From Methanolobus sp. UBA474 (GTDB taxonomy: Archaea > Halobacteriota > Methanosarcinia > Methanosarcinales > Methanosarcinaceae): a stretch of DNA of 6,192 nt. Made by a program: the position numbers and the translations under genes. Location of the stretch: NCBI GenBank assembly GCA_002501695.1, contig DANZ01000132.1, forward strand, positions 10,072 to 16,263. Direction: 5' to 3'. Below the pieces are notes generated by a model. That model made no database searches and was not told the DNA's origin. It saw nothing but the letters and a program-made list of their open reading frames with translations. Position 1 is the stretch's first letter; every line of letters begins with the position of its first letter. Shown in pieces: positions 5,359 through 6,192 of the stretch.

Positions 5359-5370
5359 ATCCGCGCGGAT
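5359..5370. promoter_or_regulatory. Perfect 12-bp palindrome ATCCGCGCGGAT
   Basis: A GC-rich dyad in AT-rich surroundings, located at the predicted transcription start of the TATA box at 5328. This is a typical position for a repressor operator in archaea. A related CCGCGC motif occurs at 708-713 in the leader of the surface-protein gene. Confidence 0.4.
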
Positions 5371-5482
5371 GCCTCCTATAAAGGTAAGAGGTCGCAAACA
5401 GTTAAAAAGCAGTAGTCAGTATAATGTACAGCACAAGTAAAATGAAGCTTAATCAGAGAGACAGCAGAGGATTTTTACGATC

Positions 5483-6192
5483 ATGACCCCACCAGAGAAT
5501 AAACCTGTAATTGCCATTATGAGACCTGAGAGATACCTGAATGATTCGGTCGGACTTGCACAGTCCATGGGTTTTGACACGATTGCGGTCCCGATGGCAG
5601 AGCTTAGCAATATAAAAGACAGCGTTTTCGAGGGCTTTTATTTCAGGGTAATGAAAGGTGAAACGGATTGTGTGATCATCGCCGGCCCGGGTGAGATAGA
5701 ATATACGTTAAAGAAGATACCATATTCCATCAGGCCATATTTCATTGAAGCGCTCAATCAGAGATATGTGGTGGCTGTCAACACCGAAACTAAAGAAGCG
5801 CTTGAGAAAGAAGGTGTGAAAACAGATGCAATGCCGGATATCTGCAATGCGGAAGAAATCGCTGCCTATATGAGGGACTTCGCGGATGAGGCCATCATTG
5901 ACGTAGTATATGGCACACCCGACTCCAATGCCTTCACAGACAGCCTGCGCGATTTCGGGGCCACGGTATTTGAGACGCGGGTCTATAACCTTATTTACCC
6001 TGAGGGAGAGGAGCAGACGCAGTTCATCAGAACGGTCATGCAGGGGAATATCGACATATTCGCTTTTACTGATCCCGTAACTGTGCACAACTTCTTCGAT
6101 CATGCCAAACAACAGGGTCTTGACAAGGATATTGTGCAGGTGCTAAATGATTCCATAGTTGCGGCTATTGGGGATTCTACAGCATATGTACT
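5483..6192 (+). CDS. hemD: Uroporphyrinogen-III synthase-like protein, 3' end cut off by window
   Basis: The open frame from ATG 5483 gives 236 residues and continues past the window; the family is usually about 250-270 long, so most of it is present. It shows the two-domain HemD layout. The N-terminal strand is VIAIMRPERY, followed by LAQSMGFDTIAVPMAEL. A DCVIIAGPGE segment and the linker VAVNTETKEALEKEGV come next. The second half has VYGTPDSNAF, DIFAFTDPVTVHNFF and VAAIGDSTAYV. The last two correspond to the family's FTS...V..F and IG..T signatures. HemD closes hydroxymethylbilane to uroporphyrinogen III with ring D inversion, the branch point for siroheme, F430 and corrinoids, all needed by methanogens. 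Sequence conservation in this family is low, and Asp replaces the usual Ser in FTS, so a paralogue is possible. The start has AGAGGAT at 5466-5472, ten bases upstream. No other tetrapyrrole gene is visible before it; partners may lie downstream. Confidence 0.75.
   Translation, partial: MTPPENKPVIAIMRPERYLNDSVGLAQSMGFDTIAVPMAELSNIKDSVFEGFYFRVMKGETDCVIIAGPGEIEYTLKKIPYSIRPYFIEALNQRYVVAVNTETKEALEKEGVKTDAMPDICNAEEIAAYMRDFADEAIIDVVYGTPDSNAFTDSLRDFGATVFETRVYNLIYPEGEEQTQFIRTVMQGNIDIFAFTDPVTVHNFFDHAKQQGLDKDIVQVLNDSIVAAIGDSTAYV

Larger units (their letters stand above)
4968..5482. other. Divergent intergenic region between zinc-ribbon and hemD-like genes
   Basis: About 515 bp carry no ORF longer than about 26 codons that looks real. 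It holds the promoter-like elements of both divergent genes, an inverted repeat at 5104-5121 and a perfect GC-rich palindrome at 5359-5370. On the minus strand a consensus GGAGGT (5218-5213) is followed only by TTG-TAA, so it starts no gene. A 22-codon + frame at 5347-5415 spans the palindrome and lacks a ribosome site. A structured RNA or long leader is possible; I could not fold the region. Confidence 0.6.

Noticed and set aside
5708..6112. 134-codon minus-strand frame
   Set aside because: It is antisense to the HemD-like gene, whose motifs are recognisable on the + strand.

Overview
The window looks like a piece of a methanogenic archaeon's chromosome, most likely a Methanosarcinales relative (Methanolobus/Methanococcoides/Methanosarcina type). 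This is an inference from several signs. TATA-box promoters (one with a BRE-like purine tract) and oligo-T terminators fit archaea. Shine-Dalgarno sites match the GGAGGTGAT consensus. A secreted, sequon-rich acidic surface protein and a tiny RGG plus CxxC-x17-CxxC protein also fit. I could not run a homology search, so the taxon is a judgement from style and content.

Layout. Bases 1-24 are the 3' end of a tRNA gene, followed by an oligo-T terminator and about 700 bp of AT-rich DNA without a convincing gene. A monocistronic gene (752-1759, +) encodes a signal-peptide surface protein with seven tandem acidic octapeptides and a C-terminal membrane anchor; it ends in a strong hairpin plus T-tract terminator. 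Next is a two-gene operon on the + strand. The first gene is an aminoglycoside-phosphotransferase-fold small-molecule kinase (1957-2838, possibly starting further upstream). The second is a HAD-superfamily hydrolase (2817-3473) that overlaps the first by 22 bp. The operon converges on a MscS-type mechanosensitive channel (3487-4419, -) that seems to be transcribed almost leaderless. Further right is a small RGG-repeat zinc-ribbon protein (4683-4967, -), possibly preceded by a coupled 22-codon leader ORF. A 515-bp intergenic region with TATA boxes, an inverted repeat and a GC-rich perfect palindrome separates it from a divergent uroporphyrinogen-III synthase-like gene (5483 to the window end, +), cut at its 3' end.

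How the genes relate. Only the kinase and HAD genes show real coupling (overlap and a good internal ribosome site). A kinase and a hydrolase made together suggest opposing or consecutive steps on a phosphorylated metabolite, substrate unknown. The surface protein, channel and zinc-ribbon protein could all serve envelope or stress responses, but they sit in separate transcription units. The HemD-like gene belongs to tetrapyrrole synthesis (siroheme, F430, corrinoids), with no partner gene visible here. The most noteworthy points are the kinase/HAD pair with a Tyr in HAD motif I, the strong ribosome site upstream of the kinase that has no ordinary start codon, and the structured intergenic region before the HemD-like gene.
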